Source of the DNA: Frigoribacterium sp. CFBP 13712
Lineage (GTDB): Bacteria; Actinomycetota; Actinomycetes; Actinomycetales; Microbacteriaceae
Assembly: GCF_014842255.1 (NCBI RefSeq)
Contig: NZ_JACYVH010000002.1
Location: 234,519 to 298,518 of the forward strand
DNA length: 64,000 bases
Reading direction: 5' to 3'
The notes under the pieces were generated by a model that worked only from the letters and a program-made list of their open reading frames with translations, did not search any database and was not told where the DNA came from. Within the stretch, counting starts at the first letter, position 1. Each line of letters begins with the position of its first letter. A program made the translations under genes and the position numbers. Of this stretch, positions 63,221 to 64,000 are shown one piece after another.

Positions 63221-64000
63221 GGCTCCAGACGATCGCCAACACGGTGCGCTTCGGTCCGCGTGCGCTGCTCGCCGCCGTCGTCTCGGTCCTCGTCGTCCTC
63301 CTCTCGTCCTCCGCGCTCTCGGCTCTGGCCGGCGGGCTCCGCGGTTCGTCGCTCGACGACGTCCGGGCCCTCGTCGTCGGTGGGGGCTCGCTGCTCCTGC
63401 TGGGTTACTTCGTGGTGCCGTTCGCACGGGTGCGCCCGCCCTGGGCGGATCCGCGCCGGCTCGCGCTCGTCGGCACGCCTGAGCCGGCCGCCGCCGCAGG
63501 GCTGGCACTCGGTGCCCTCATCGGGCTCCCCGCCTTCGCGCTCGTCGTGCTGTCGCCCGGGTACGTCCGTGCCTGGGAGGGCACCGGGGCGTCGGCGTCC
63601 GTCGCCGTGGTGGCCGCCGTCGCCGCGGGTGCGACGGCCTTCCTGCTATCGCTGGTCTCGTCCACTCTCAACACCGTCGTGCTCACCTCGCGCCGGTCGC
63701 GGCAGTTCCTCCTGGGCGGGGGAGTCCTCGTGGCTCTGCTCGTCGTGCCGTTGATCGTCGATCTGGTCCGCGCCTCCTGGACGGGCTCCGCGCCCACCGG
63801 CGTGCTGGCCGGGATCCTCGCCTGGACGCCGTTCGGAGCGGCCCTCGCGCTGCCCGGGCACGCCGCCGAGGGCGACACGGCACGGGTCGTGCTCGATGCG
63901 CTCATCGCGGCGGCCTCGCTGGTGGGGCTCTGGTGGGCCTGGCGCGCGCTCGTCGCCCGAGCGTTCGTCGATCGGCCCGAACCCGAGCTCGACGACGACA
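63196..64000 (+). CDS. ABC exporter membrane subunit, 3' truncated by window
   Basis: The ATG at 63196 (MVAELLRLRLQTIANTVRFG) opens a frame that runs to the end of the window, giving 268 residues so far. At least six hydrophobic segments are visible, such as AAVVSVLVVLLSSSALSALA and ALAGLLGAL-like stretches. GGAGG lies eight bases before the ATG. It overlaps the ATPase gene by 25 bases, so the two subunits are translationally coupled. The transported substrate cannot be read from the sequence. Confidence 0.85.
   Translation, partial: MVAELLRLRLQTIANTVRFGPRALLAAVVSVLVVLLSSSALSALAGGLRGSSLDDVRALVVGGGSLLLLGYFVVPFARVRPPWADPRRLALVGTPEPAAAAGLALGALIGLPAFALVVLSPGYVRAWEGTGASASVAVVAAVAAGATAFLLSLVSSTLNTVVLTSRRSRQFLLGGGVLVALLVVPLIVDLVRASWTGSAPTGVLAGILAWTPFGAALALPGHAAEGDTARVVLDALIAAASLVGLWWAWRALVARAFVDRPEPELDDD

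Overview
This is a 64 kb chromosomal stretch from a very GC-rich actinomycete (about 70% GC by eye, not counted). Gene content and order point to the Microbacteriaceae (Curtobacterium, Frigoribacterium, Clavibacter and relatives). Evidence: a mycothiol-type deacetylase, DapC/DapD/DapE lysine genes, AdnA/AdnB helicase-nucleases, a UPF0182 protein, DUF3107 and DUF3117 proteins, many GTG starts, and -10 boxes of TANNNT type placed 6-8 nt before start codons (leaderless transcripts). The family assignment is an inference from synteny and base composition. No insertion sequences, prophage, CRISPR array or rRNA were seen. One tRNA (initiator Met) is present.

Layout. 1-2.4 kb: end of an oligopeptide ABC importer (permease plus a double-ATPase subunit). 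2.6-5.1 kb: typA and a small lipoprotein. 5.2-8.6 kb (minus): the efeUOB iron uptake operon behind a DtxR/IdeR-type iron box. 8.75-16.6 kb: an MshB-like deacetylase fused to a membrane domain, fdxA, dapC, gltA, dapD, dapE, a PIG-V-like membrane glycosyltransferase and a DUF3117 protein. 16.7-22.2 kb: O-methyltransferase, tatB, a LysR regulator with a divergent 40-residue membrane peptide, then a minus-strand group of mrp, DUF1003 and an MgtE-N/CBS protein. 22.3-25.2 kb: stress-type membrane protein, unknown membrane protein, YcnI and CopC (copper handling). 25.3-28.8 kb: Xaa-Pro aminopeptidase, a membrane-anchored EEP phosphatase/nuclease and a PHP phosphoesterase.

29-48.7 kb follows the order known from the Mycobacterium tuberculosis Rv3193c-Rv3211 block: rhlE, ferritin-like protein, DUF3107, adnA, adnB, a degenerate phosphotransferase, nudC, uvrD2, a cyclodehydratase-like protein, a DUF2342 metalloprotease, a PDZ-Lon protease and UPF0182. 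48.8-53.3 kb: tRNA-fMet, glycerate kinase, an aminotransferase and an HtrA protease with a repeat-rich N-terminus. 53.4-61.4 kb: a probable wall-polymer cluster (two glycosyltransferases, a CDP-alcohol phosphotransferase, a CDP-glycerol glycerophosphotransferase, a TagGH-type exporter and a LicC-type cytidylyltransferase) interrupted by an XRE regulator, an unknown protein and an EcsC protein. 61.7-64 kb: an ABC ATPase with a long charged N-terminal extension and the start of its permease.

The most unusual signal is a dispersed short sequence, CGCGCCTCCT and its complement, found at least 21 times in both orientations. It lies between genes and inside genes, often where it encodes Arg-Ala-Ser-Ser in flexible protein ends. 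Other points of interest are a glycosyltransferase with no usable start except a CTG in a CTGA overlap, a phosphotransferase lacking its catalytic residues, an orphan peptide-modifying-type protein whose gene overlaps uvrD2 by 137 bp, and three short tandem or triplet repeat tracts.
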